Of a stretch of DNA of 17,359 nucleotides, positions 1 through 7,011 are shown one piece after another. How positions within the stretch are numbered: the first letter of the stretch is position 1; each line of letters starts with the position of its first letter. The notes under the pieces are model-generated. The model did no database searches and was not told the origin of the DNA. It saw nothing but the letters and a program-made list of their open reading frames with translations. Location of the stretch: positions 1 through 17,359 of the forward strand of contig CALLQQ010000028.1 of NCBI GenBank assembly GCA_938014915.1, given 5' to 3'. This DNA comes from an uncultured Clostridia bacterium. GTDB taxonomy: Bacteria; Bacillota; Clostridia; Oscillospirales; Ruminococcaceae. The position numbers and the translations under genes are program-made.

Positions 1-264
1 GCCGACAATTTTTATGTTCTCACGTATGCAGTCAATAGATTTCGCACTTGTATCAACAAATGTGCAATGCCTTGCTCCACGGCTTAAGGCCTCTATTCCA
101 AGTTGTCCTGAACCAGCGAATAAATCCAGTACATTCGCACCTTCAATCTCGAATTGTATCGTACTGAACATTGCTTCCTTAACTCGTTCTATCGTTGGGC
201 GAACATCTTCCCCATCAAGTGCCCTAATTTTCCGCCCTTTTGCAACACCTGTAATTACACGCAT
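1..264 (-). CDS. rsmD: 16S rRNA (guanine966-N2)-methyltransferase, 5' part only
   Basis: Eighty-eight N-terminal codons are present and the rest lies beyond the left edge of the window. The protein starts MRVITGVAKGRKI and carries the RsmD signatures RPTIERVKEAMF (residues 22-33) and the SAM-binding motif DLFAGSGQLGIEALSRGA (residues 47-64). RsmD family enzymes methylate the exocyclic N2 of G966 of 16S rRNA, in the small ribosomal subunit, using S-adenosylmethionine. The ATG at 264 is preceded by a modest GGGAAGG-like ribosome site. The gene lies downstream of uvrC in the same direction, with about 117 bases between them, and a good promoter sits in that gap. In many Firmicutes rsmD is followed by coaD; here that cannot be seen. 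The family call is firm; completeness of the gene is unknown. Confidence 0.9.
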   Translation of the reverse strand, partial: MRVITGVAKGRKIRALDGEDVRPTIERVKEAMFSTIQFEIEGANVLDLFAGSGQLGIEALSRGARHCTFVDTSAKSIDCIRENIKIVG

Positions 265-331
265 ATTGATGCCTGCCTTCCCTAGTTATTAAAACCGATT
301 AATTATAATCAAGTCAATATTCTATCATCTA

Positions 332-360
332 ATTATAGTACAAATCATTGAATTTGTCTA
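332..360 (-). promoter_or_regulatory. sigma-A promoter for rsmD
   Basis: On the minus strand the hexamers TAGACA (360-355) and TATAAT (337-332) are separated by exactly 17 bases, five and six matches to the vegetative consensus. It lies between the uvrC stop and the rsmD start and predicts a leader of about 60 bases. A second weaker candidate (TTGACT near 315) lies closer to the gene. Confidence 0.65.
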
Positions 361-381
361 GTAAACGTTGAATGCAATTAG

Positions 382-2205
382 CTAAAAATTCTCAGCTATG
401 AAATTGTGCAACTCCTTAGCCACTTCTTCACCGACTTTCGCCGCTTTTCTCAACTCATCAACGCTCGCTTCTTTCAATGCTGCTTTTGTCTTGAATTCCT
501 TAATTAGCATATGTGCCTTTTTATCGCCTATCCCTCTAACCTTAGTTAATTCAAGTTCGTATGTTCGCTTATGGTGCCTTTTGCGTTGGAATGAAATTGC
601 GAATCTATGCGTTTCATCTTGTATGCGTGTAACTAGTGAAAATGCGCTCCGAAAGCTTGTTATGGAAATTTCCTCCCCGCTATGGGCGATCGCCCTCGTG
701 CGGTGCCTATCGTCCTTTACCATTCCGAATACGGGTATATCAATCCCCATCTCTCTTAGCATTGGTTCCACTGCCGATACATGACCTTTTCCACCGTCGA
801 CTAGGATTAGATCCGGCAATCTTGAGAAACTTTCATCATTATCTAAATATCGGTTAAAGCGCCTTCTTAGCATTTCCTGCATACTTGCATAATCGTCCTG
901 TCCAACTACATCTTTAATTGTAAAACGCTTATAATCGCTCTTTAGTGGGCGGCCATTCTTAAATACGACCATGCCGCCAACTACCGCAGTATCACCAAGA
1001 TTTGATACATCATATGCTTCAATATATTCAGGTGTTGTGGTTAGTCCAAGCAAAGTTGACAACTCGTCAAGAGCCGTGATTTCCTTACCTGTTCTGCCCA
1101 CCTTAAGAGAAAGGTATTCACTGGCATTAGCTTTTGCAAGCATAATTTGCTTGAGTCCCTCTCCCCGTTGTGGAATGTGGATATTGACTGCATGACCCGA
1201 CTTTTCACGTAAAAATTGCTCAATTAATTCGATATCGTCAACATCGTCATCGACTAAAATCCGCCTAGGTATATCGTCTTTACCACTATAATAATTGGTG
1301 ATAAAATCCGCCCTTAGCTGACTTTGCTTATAAGCATCGCCAAGGAAAAAGTCATCTTTATCGACCAACTTACCATTTCGATACATTATAACGGCGATAC
1401 TAGCCATATTTGCATTGGTTGATAGAGCGATTAAATCGAAGCTTTTTGAGTTGTCGCCAATGACTTGCTGCGTATCGGCTATCCTTTTAATTGCTGATAT
1501 CTGATCACGGATTTTCGCTGCTCGCTCAAAATCAAGGTTCTGGGCGGCATCGTTCATTTCTGCATTCAGCCTTTTAACTGATTCTTCACTGCCGCCTTGC
1601 ATATATTTTACCGCTTCGTCAACGACTTTTTTGTATTCTTCTGATGAAGTGTTCCCCATACAAATGCCACTGCACCTCTTGATATGGAAGTTAAGGCATG
1701 GGCGCCCCTTTCCGAATTCCTGCGGAAACCTCCGTGTGCAAGTCGGTAATTTAAAGATGCTATTCGCCTCATCGACTGCCTGCTTGACGGCATATGAACT
1801 TGCATAAGGCCCCAGATAGGTAGCATTCTTATCGCTTTTGTTCTTCTCGGCTGTTATTCTAGGATAATCCTCATTGCTAATTTTAATATAGCTATATCCT
1901 TTATCGTCCTTTAACAAGATATTGTATTTAGGTCTATATTGTTTTATCATGCTACATTCTAGGAGCAGCGCCTCAAATTCGCTATTTGTAACGATGAAAT
2001 CGAAATCATGAACATTCGACACCATTTTGCGAACCTTATTATCGTGGTTTGCACTTTCCCTAAAATAGCTGCTAACGCGGTTTTTCAATCTTTTAGCCTT
2101 GCCAATATATATAATTTTTCCGGCTCTATCTTTCATTAAATAGACTCCAGGAGAAGTTGTAAGCTTATTGGTTTTATCCCGTAAATATGACATTCTTTTA
2201 TTCAT
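382..2205 (-). CDS. uvrC: UvrABC excinuclease subunit C
   Basis: UvrC makes both incisions around a UvrB-bound lesion in nucleotide excision repair. The 607-residue product has the family layout: an N-terminal GIY-YIG nuclease (GVY at 20-22, YIG at 33-35, then KAKRLKNRV) for the 3' cut; four cysteines C156, C170, C178 and C182, spaced as in the reported iron-sulfur site of UvrC; a UVR/UvrB-binding helix pair around 208-243; an RNase H-like domain (EAYDVSNLGD, ILVDGGKGH, GMVKDDRHRTRAI) for the 5' cut; and C-terminal helix-hairpin-helix motifs (VRGIGDKKA). The start at 2205 was chosen because AGGTGAT sits six bases upstream and the protein then begins as family members do; the frame is open to 2304 but the extra stretch runs through a palindrome and lacks homology. 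It probably has its own promoter, since a palindrome separates it from gpsA. Confidence 0.96.
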   Translation of the reverse strand: MNKRMSYLRDKTNKLTTSPGVYLMKDRAGKIIYIGKAKRLKNRVSSYFRESANHDNKVRKMVSNVHDFDFIVTNSEFEALLLECSMIKQYRPKYNILLKDDKGYSYIKISNEDYPRITAEKNKSDKNATYLGPYASSYAVKQAVDEANSIFKLPTCTRRFPQEFGKGRPCLNFHIKRCSGICMGNTSSEEYKKVVDEAVKYMQGGSEESVKRLNAEMNDAAQNLDFERAAKIRDQISAIKRIADTQQVIGDNSKSFDLIALSTNANMASIAVIMYRNGKLVDKDDFFLGDAYKQSQLRADFITNYYSGKDDIPRRILVDDDVDDIELIEQFLREKSGHAVNIHIPQRGEGLKQIMLAKANASEYLSLKVGRTGKEITALDELSTLLGLTTTPEYIEAYDVSNLGDTAVVGGMVVFKNGRPLKSDYKRFTIKDVVGQDDYASMQEMLRRRFNRYLDNDESFSRLPDLILVDGGKGHVSAVEPMLREMGIDIPVFGMVKDDRHRTRAIAHSGEEISITSFRSAFSLVTRIQDETHRFAISFQRKRHHKRTYELELTKVRGIGDKKAHMLIKEFKTKAALKEASVDELRKAAKVGEEVAKELHNFIAENF

Positions 2206-2221
2206 TCTATCACCTACTTTC

Positions 2222-2227
2222 ATTATA
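2222..2227 (-). promoter_or_regulatory. possible extended -10 promoter of uvrC
   Basis: The minus strand reads TGTTATAATG, a perfect -10 hexamer (2227-2222) with the TGn extension. The -35 region is poor (TTTAAT at 17 bases). The transcript would begin only about ten bases before the AGGTGAT ribosome site, a very short leader, so this is tentative. Confidence 0.4.
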
Positions 2228-2267
2228 ACATATCGACACATTGAATTAAAGCCATCTTGATAGTAAA

Positions 2268-2297
2268 TTAAAGGTGACTGTATACAGTCACCTTTAA
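2268..2297. terminator. 30-bp perfect palindrome, probable terminator after gpsA
   Basis: TTAAAGGTGACTGTA is followed directly by its exact reverse complement. As RNA it folds into an 11-13 bp stem with a TATA loop, flanked on both sides by A/T-rich sequence, so it could end transcription in either direction. It lies 22 bases after the gpsA stop and before uvrC. There is no long uninterrupted T-run (TTTAATTT follows on the minus strand), so efficiency is uncertain and a protein-binding operator is the alternative. Confidence 0.6.
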
Positions 2298-2319
2298 GTA
2301 GCATTGTTTTAAATTAAGC

Positions 2320-3324
2320 CTATTGAATCCAGCTCGATTCGCTTTCATGCCGTCTTGGTCTGCTCATAAGAGATTTTAGACTATCTGCAACTTCCCTATC
2401 ATCGAATAGGACGGCATATAATTGATTGACAATCGGCATATCAACATCAATCTTCTTAGCTAATTCATACGCAACCTTTGTGCAAGTATATCCCTCAACA
2501 GTGCCTATCTTTTCGATAGCATCTTTTGTCTTAGTGCCCTGACCGATTAAAATCCCGGCACGCCTATTTCTACTATGCATACTTGTACAAGTCACAATTA
2601 AATCACCGATCCCGGTTAATCCTGCGAATGTTTCTGCCTTACCACCAAGAGCAAGGCCCAGCCTTGATATTTCTGTAAGTCCCCTTGTCATAATCGCCGC
2701 TTTCGTATTATCGCCCAGCTGCATTCCATCAGTAATTCCCACAGCTAATGCAATTATATTTTTGAGCGCTGCACCAATCTCGCAGCCGACAATATCATTA
2801 TTAATATATATCCTGAACATATCGTTCATAAGAACATCTTGAATATATTCCGCCTTTTCTGGCTCCTTGCTGCCGACTACAACTGTGGTGGGCATCCCTC
2901 TAGCGACTTCCTCCGCATGGCATGGACCGGATAGCACAACAATACTATTGTTAGGATTCTCCTCCTCTATCACTTCGGATAATCTTTTAAATGTATCGTC
3001 CTCAAGCCCCTTACCAACATTGACAATTATAGTGTCTTTGGCAAAATGGGGCGCAGCTTGCTTAGCTACAATCCTCACCGCCTGAGATGGAATTGCATAT
3101 AAAACAATCTCTGCTTCGGAAACACATGAAATATCCGTTGTTAGGCCGATAGATGGGGGTACTGCGATGTTGGGAAGGAGCTTTCTATTTTCTCCGTCCC
3201 TCCTAATAGCATCAATTTCATGTGAAAAAGCCGACCACATCGTAATGTCGTGACCGTTCTTGTCAAGCATTACCGCAAGAGATGTACCAAATCCACCCGA
3301 ACCTAATACAACAATTTTCGCCAT
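2320..3324 (-). CDS. gpsA: NAD(P)H-dependent glycerol-3-phosphate dehydrogenase
   Basis: GpsA reduces dihydroxyacetone phosphate to sn-glycerol 3-phosphate, the backbone for phospholipids, in the cytoplasm. The 334-residue protein has the N-terminal Rossmann motif GSGGFG (8-13), the VGKGLE segment around K105, LSGPCHAEEVARG (131-143), the catalytic lysine in ALKNIIAL (K188), the substrate-binding GDNTKAAIMTRG region (204-215) and the C-terminal LTGIGDLIVTC and SRNRR segments. Length is normal for the family. The ATG at 3324 has AAAGGACGG about 8-11 bases upstream. It follows plsY by 54 bases in the same direction, so its product is made next to the enzyme that acylates it. In many spore formers spoIVA lies downstream of gpsA; here a palindrome and then uvrC follow. 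Confidence 0.97.
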   Translation of the reverse strand: MAKIVVLGSGGFGTSLAVMLDKNGHDITMWSAFSHEIDAIRRDGENRKLLPNIAVPPSIGLTTDISCVSEAEIVLYAIPSQAVRIVAKQAAPHFAKDTIIVNVGKGLEDDTFKRLSEVIEEENPNNSIVVLSGPCHAEEVARGMPTTVVVGSKEPEKAEYIQDVLMNDMFRIYINNDIVGCEIGAALKNIIALAVGITDGMQLGDNTKAAIMTRGLTEISRLGLALGGKAETFAGLTGIGDLIVTCTSMHSRNRRAGILIGQGTKTKDAIEKIGTVEGYTCTKVAYELAKKIDVDMPIVNQLYAVLFDDREVADSLKSLMSRPRRHESESSWIQ

Positions 3325-3378
3325 TCTAATCCGTCCTTTCTGCTCAACAGCGATTAACCTAGAGTCAAGAATTCTCCT

Positions 3379-4026
3379 CTACTTACCTAATTTATTCTCA
3401 GTACCGTTAATTATCCTCTTAATATTATGCCTGTGCATAAAGACTATAACTGCCCCAATACAGCCAGCAAGTATTGCTTCTATAAGAGCATTCTGCCTGC
3501 CTTTAATCGCATGGAGAATGTATGTCACAATAGGGTATGAAAGTGCCGCCGCAATTGATCCTACGGAAACCATCTTGGTTGCGATTACTAATATGGCAAA
3601 CAAGGCAATCAAAATTATTCCTACAATCGGGTCAATCACAAGTAAGATTGATACGGACACAAGTATGCCTTTGCCGCCTTTGAACCTGTAATAAGCCGGG
3701 AATACATGACCTATCATGGCAAAGAATCCCGATATATACCCGCCGATCATGGCTAGATCCTCTGCCCCACCGACATTCCCAATTAAGGAGAATAGCAACT
3801 TACCTATCAGAACTGCAATAACGCCCTTTAAAACATCACCAATGAGGGTGAAGAATGCCGGCAATTTGCCCATTGTTCGCAGCACATTAGTCAATCCTGC
3901 ATTGCCGCTCCCCATATCGCGTATATCTTTTTTAGCGACAATTCTCGTCACTATAATGGCGGTATTTATACTACCTATTAAATAAGAAGTTATGATAGTT
4001 AAAATGAATGCTAACGCAACTTGCAT
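3379..4026 (-). CDS. plsY: acyl-phosphate:glycerol-3-phosphate acyltransferase
   Basis: PlsY is the membrane enzyme that transfers an acyl group from acyl-phosphate (made by PlsX) to position 1 of glycerol 3-phosphate, giving lysophosphatidate. The 215-residue product is very hydrophobic with several membrane segments, and shows the three conserved cytoplasmic motifs: GSGNAGLTNVLR (39-50), GHVFPAYYRFKGGKG (106-120) and VGSIAAALSYP (155-164... region), plus the C-terminal MHRHNIKR. The start at 4026 (MQVALAF) gives the normal family N-terminus; AAAGGA lies about ten bases upstream. An in-frame ATG at 4053 would add nine residues without a ribosome site. It lies between der and gpsA with gaps of about 50 bases, a single transcription unit. 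PlsX is not in the window; rpmF is, but without plsX after it. Confidence 0.95.
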   Translation of the reverse strand: MQVALAFILTIITSYLIGSINTAIIVTRIVAKKDIRDMGSGNAGLTNVLRTMGKLPAFFTLIGDVLKGVIAVLIGKLLFSLIGNVGGAEDLAMIGGYISGFFAMIGHVFPAYYRFKGGKGILVSVSILLVIDPIVGIILIALFAILVIATKMVSVGSIAAALSYPIVTYILHAIKGRQNALIEAILAGCIGAVIVFMHRHNIKRIINGTENKLGK

Positions 4027-4075
4027 ATCTAAACATTCCTTTCGGAGTATCATTATATTGATAAATATTTAGGAT

Positions 4076-5401
4076 TTACTCCCCTTGACCACGTTCCCTC
4101 GCAATAATGCTAATAGGCGTTCCCTCAAGTCCGAATGTTAATCTGAGTTGATTTTCAATATAGCGCCTATAAGAGAAATGGAATAAATCAATTTTATTCA
4201 CGAATATTACGAATGTCGGCGGGCGGGTTGATGGCTGGGTAATGTAATATATTTTCAGTCTTTTACCCTTTTCAGAAGGGGGCTGCACCCGTGCCGTAGC
4301 ATCGTGGAGTAAATCGTTTAGTTTACCCGTTGAAATACGCATTGAGTTCTGCTGGTTAACGTATTTAATCAATTCGTACAGCTTGCCGATCCGTAGTCCT
4401 GTAATTGCAGATATGAACACGTATGGCACATACGACATAAAGGCGAAATCCCCTTCTAGCGATTTCCTATATTCGCCCATGGTTCTGTCCGTCTTATCGA
4501 TGGCATCCCATTTATTTACGGCTATTATGCATCCCTTGCCTTGTTCGTGGGCATATCCTGCAACTTTAGAATCCTGCTCGGTGAATCCCTCTAGCGCATC
4601 TATCATTATGACGCATACATCAGCTCTGTCGACAGCCATATATGCCCTTAAAACGCTATATCTTTCAATATTTTCATTAACACGTGATTTACGCCGAATG
4701 CCCGCAGTATCAATAAAAACATATTTGTCATCGCCATGTTCAACAATTGTATCCGTCGCATCCCTCGTGGTGCCAGGTATGTTCGATACAATTGCACGCT
4801 CTTCTCCAGATAATTTGTTAACTAAAGATGACTTCCCTACATTAGGTTTTCCGATTAATGCTACCTTTATATATTCATCGCTATAATCGACGCCGAACTC
4901 TTCTGGCAGATGCTCGAACACTTTGTCAAGCAGATCGCCCGTTCCGTGCCCATGCACAGCCGATACGGGCACTGGATCGCCTATCCCAAGATTATAGAAT
5001 TCATATAATTCGACAGGCGGTTCGCCGACTGTATCGCATTTATTTACGCACAAAACGATTGGCTTTGAACTTTTCATGAGCATTGATGCTACATCGGTAT
5101 CATTCGCAGTTACACCAGAAGTTAAATCTGTTACAAGTATGATAACATCGGCTCTCTCGATAGCTAACTCGGCTTGCCTCCTCATTTGGACAAGCAGAGC
5201 ATCATTGGTTTTTGGCTCAATTCCGCCCGTATCTACAAGCATGAACTGTTTATTATCCCATTCACAGGGGGCATAAACCCTATCGCGTGTTACACCAGGT
5301 GTATCATCAACAATGGATAGTCGCTGCCCAATTAATTTATTAAACAATGTGGACTTCCCGACATTGGGGCGCCCCACAATTGCTACAACAGGTCTTGCCA
5401 C
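4076..5401 (-). CDS. der: ribosome assembly GTPase Der (EngA)
   Basis: Der is a tandem GTPase needed for maturation of the large ribosomal subunit. Two G domains are plain: GRPNVGKS, DTPGVTRDR, DTGG and NKCD in the first; GKPNVGKS, DTAGIRRKS and NKWD in the second; a KH-like C-terminal domain follows, ending in ARERGQGE. I place the start at the GTG at 5401, giving 441 residues beginning (M)ARPVVAIVGRPNVGKS, which matches the usual family N-terminus. AAGGAG is nine bases from this GTG but directly abuts the ATG at 5410, too close to serve it. The frame is open further upstream to 5518, but that extension is AT-rich and looks untranslated. It is the first gene of der-plsY-gpsA. Confidence 0.95.
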   Translation of the reverse strand: MARPVVAIVGRPNVGKSTLFNKLIGQRLSIVDDTPGVTRDRVYAPCEWDNKQFMLVDTGGIEPKTNDALLVQMRRQAELAIERADVIILVTDLTSGVTANDTDVASMLMKSSKPIVLCVNKCDTVGEPPVELYEFYNLGIGDPVPVSAVHGHGTGDLLDKVFEHLPEEFGVDYSDEYIKVALIGKPNVGKSSLVNKLSGEERAIVSNIPGTTRDATDTIVEHGDDKYVFIDTAGIRRKSRVNENIERYSVLRAYMAVDRADVCVIMIDALEGFTEQDSKVAGYAHEQGKGCIIAVNKWDAIDKTDRTMGEYRKSLEGDFAFMSYVPYVFISAITGLRIGKLYELIKYVNQQNSMRISTGKLNDLLHDATARVQPPSEKGKRLKIYYITQPSTRPPTFVIFVNKIDLFHFSYRRYIENQLRLTFGLEGTPISIIARERGQGE

Positions 5402-5488
5402 TCGGCTCATCTCCTTACATTCTGCTACTACATACAATTTAATATTATACAGTTCTATTATATACGAATTTACTAGAGTGATATATCT

Positions 5489-5517
5489 ATTATACCTTAT
5501 TTTTATAACATTTTCCA
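5489..5517 (-). promoter_or_regulatory. candidate promoter of der-plsY-gpsA
   Basis: On the minus strand TGGAAA (5517-5512) and TATAAT (5494-5489) are 17 bases apart. The -10 is perfect, the -35 has four matches. Two further TATAAT boxes lie nearer der (near 5470 and 5455) with no good -35, so the true start of transcription is uncertain. Confidence 0.4.
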
Positions 5518-5572
5518 TGATAAATATAAAAGAATATAAACCATGTCTAAATAATAGGCTTGTAATTTACAC

Positions 5573-5605
5573 AAAAAATTAAAGGAGGTCTTTCCCCCTC
5601 CTTTA
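5573..5605 (-). terminator. intrinsic terminator after yceD-rpmF
   Basis: Nine-base arms TAAAGGAGG (5580-5588) and CCTCCTTTA (5597-5605) enclose an eight-base loop. On the minus strand the stem is followed by AATTTTTTG, a clear T-run. It lies about 95 bases after the rpmF stop and upstream of der, dividing the two operons. Confidence 0.85.
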
Positions 5606-5671
5606 CTCTTTGAGATTTTTCTCGCTAATGAGAATCAAGAGGAAGAATATATGCATCATTTCTGAAAACAT
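5603..5671 (-). CDS. possible 22-residue hydrophobic peptide
   Basis: A short reading frame lies 29 bases after the rpmF stop and ends inside the terminator stem. It starts MFSEMMH, has a hydrophobic core IFFLLILI and ends SEKNLKE. AAGAGG stands seven bases before the ATG, so translation is plausible, and it would be on the yceD-rpmF transcript. I recognise no family. A frame this short in AT-rich DNA can easily arise by chance, and conservation would be needed to call it a gene. Confidence 0.2.
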   Translation of the reverse strand: MFSEMMHIFFLLILISEKNLKE

Positions 5672-5700
5672 ATCCAATCCTCTTTTCTCTTAATTCCTCA

Positions 5701-5883
5701 TTATGCCTCGACTTTAAGAACCTCTTTACCTTTGTAATAACCGCAAGCTCTACAAACTTTATGTGGTGATTTTAGCTCATTGCATTGTGTGCAACGTGAA
5801 AAAGCTGGAGCTTGTAACTTCGAAGTAGAAGCACGTCTTTTATCTCGCCTTGTACTGGAAGTTCTTCTCTTTGGTACTGCCAT
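5701..5883 (-). CDS. rpmF: 50S ribosomal protein L32
   Basis: The 60-residue basic protein begins MAVPKRRTSSTRRDKRR, the standard bacterial L32 N-terminus, and has the zinc-ribbon pairs C31/C34 and C44/C47 (CTQC and CRAC). It is therefore the zinc-binding form of L32, a component of the large ribosomal subunit. AAGGAGGTG precedes the ATG with good spacing, one of the strongest ribosome sites in the window. It lies 33 bases after yceD in the same direction, the arrangement common to most bacteria. Zinc-free paralogues exist in some bacteria for zinc starvation; none is seen here. Confidence 0.98.
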   Translation of the reverse strand: MAVPKRRTSSTRRDKRRASTSKLQAPAFSRCTQCNELKSPHKVCRACGYYKGKEVLKVEA

Positions 5884-5916
5884 TTTGGCACCTCCTTAAT
5901 AAAAAATCAATTATAA

Positions 5917-6384
5917 TTAGTCCTGTTCACATTCGCATTCACTTTCATTAAGATTGTGCCCGCAAGTAAAACATAGACCCTTGCAATCTTCACTACATAT
6001 CATTTTTGTTGGTAATCCCAGCAAAACAATATCGGTTACTATTTCCTCAATATCAATTTCATCGTCGACGACAAGCAAATATTCTTCGTTTGTTTCTTCA
6101 TCGAAACCGACGGAATTTGCATCGCTGACTAAAGTCGCATCGTAGGTGAATGAATAGCCTTGCTCGTATTCGCCTAGACATCTATCGCATATTAAATTAG
6201 CATCGCACTCAATCATTAACTTTAAAGTGACAATCCGAATGCGGCTATCGATAATAGCCTTAATTTTAACAGGTGATTTGAACGGAGAATTCCCATCTAT
6301 CTCAACATGGGATAAATCGAGCGAAAATTCGTATTCTTTTTGCTCGTCCACTCCTTGGAAATATTGGCTGACATTTAACTTCAT
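5917..6384 (-). CDS. yceD: YceD/DUF177 family protein, 23S rRNA accumulation
   Basis: A 155-residue protein of the YceD (DUF177) family, whose members are encoded just before rpmF and are linked to 23S rRNA accumulation and large-subunit formation; the biochemical role is not settled. Visible features are a CxxC pair (C66/C69 in CDRC), an acidic middle ending in IDIEEIVTDIVLLGLPTK, and a C-terminal cysteine cluster C130, C134, C138, C141 with C150 and C152 (CSEDCKGLCFTCG), typical of the Firmicute forms and probably zinc-binding. The start at 6384 has AGAGGTG about 12 bases upstream, rather far. The gene opens the yceD-rpmF unit behind a perfect-consensus promoter. Confidence 0.9.
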   Translation of the reverse strand: MKLNVSQYFQGVDEQKEYEFSLDLSHVEIDGNSPFKSPVKIKAIIDSRIRIVTLKLMIECDANLICDRCLGEYEQGYSFTYDATLVSDANSVGFDEETNEEYLLVVDDEIDIEEIVTDIVLLGLPTKMICSEDCKGLCFTCGHNLNESECECEQD

Positions 6385-6421
6385 TTAGTTTCACTACACC
6401 TCTCATATTGTCACAAAGTGT

Positions 6422-6450
6422 ATTATACAATGTATCTCTCATTTTGTCAA
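6422..6450 (-). promoter_or_regulatory. perfect-consensus sigma-A promoter of yceD-rpmF
   Basis: On the minus strand TTGACA (6450-6445) and TATAAT (6427-6422) match the consensus at all twelve positions with a 17-base spacer. The leader would be about 30 bases. High expression fits a ribosomal protein unit. Confidence 0.9.
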
Positions 6451-6488
6451 TATAAATATTGCTTTTTATATAGAATTTTAATCATAGC

Positions 6489-6521
6489 AAAAACATCGAA
6501 CCATAAAGGCTCCGATGTTTT
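6489..6521 (-). terminator. intrinsic terminator after the P-loop gene
   Basis: Arms AAAACATCG (6490-6498) and CGATGTTTT (6513-6521) pair over nine bases, and the inner GGAGCC/GGTT segment can extend the stem with a wobble and a bulge. On the minus strand it ends in TTTTTGC. It lies 25 bases after the stop of the gene at 6547-6951. The other strand has a shorter T-run, so it might also act against transcription from the right-hand direction. Confidence 0.75.
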
Positions 6522-6546
6522 CACTATGAATATAGTATAGTATATT

Positions 6547-6951
6547 TTAGAGGTATTTCTTTACACTTTCAGGAAGATCGCTCGCATCAGCTGAAACAGT
6601 GAATACCATTTCAACGTCCTTTTCAAGCAATTTTTCAAGTCTTGATAAAAGCAATCCGAGTCCGTCTAAGTCGTTATTGCCAACTTTGAGAATTGAATCA
6701 ACATATACGCCCATAATGTCATAATTACCTGCTAACATTCCTGCTACAAAACCGTAAAACGATTCATAGTTATCAATGCCATAATGGTCAACATCGGCAA
6801 TTCTCACGCTACGGTCGATGTCGAAGTTAAGCTTCGTTGTCTTGTCAATGCAAACCAAGTAACCTTTTGTTGTTTTTGCCGCCTCATTAATCGTGTTAAT
6901 GAGAACTTTAGTTTTGCCCGTGCCTTTGTTTCCAACAATTAACTTAATCAT
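6547..6951 (-). CDS. small P-loop ATP-binding protein of unknown role
   Basis: The 134-residue product starts MIKLIVGNKGTGKTK, with a clear Walker A motif GNKGTGKT (residues 7-14) and a hydrophobic-acidic strand YDIMGVYVDSIL (about 77-88) that could be Walker B. It lacks the extra domains of ordinary ATPases. Similar short proteins occur in Clostridia under vague names such as ATP-binding or PilT-like; I recall no proven function and assign none. Three in-frame ATGs lie close together (6960, 6957, 6951). GGAGG is ten bases before the last and only one and four before the others, so I prefer 6951. It follows pgi by about 60 bases in the same direction and ends at a terminator, so the two genes are probably co-transcribed. 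Confidence 0.75.
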   Translation of the reverse strand: MIKLIVGNKGTGKTKVLINTINEAAKTTKGYLVCIDKTTKLNFDIDRSVRIADVDHYGIDNYESFYGFVAGMLAGNYDIMGVYVDSILKVGNNDLDGLGLLLSRLEKLLEKDVEMVFTVSADASDLPESVKKYL

Positions 6952-7011
6952 ACTCATCATTCCTCCATTTTTATGTTTTCCAATATAGAATTTATCTACA
7001 TTGGCGAGCCC

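Noticed and set aside
14..292. A 92-residue plus-strand reading frame
   Set aside because: It is antisense to rsmD, whose SAM-binding and RPT motifs are unmistakable; the translation of the other strand has no recognisable motif.
301..330. Second promoter for rsmD with TTGACT near 315
   Set aside because: Its best -10 partner at 17-18 bases is poor (TTTAAT), and the upstream TAGACA-17-TATAAT pair is much better.
2206..2304. N-terminal extension of uvrC to an ATG at 2304
   Set aside because: It would translate through the 30-bp palindrome and a likely promoter, and UvrC proteins begin close to the 2205 start, which has a good ribosome site.
4383..4886. A 167-residue plus-strand frame within der
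   Set aside because: Antisense to the second G domain of Der, including its GTP-binding motifs; no independent support.
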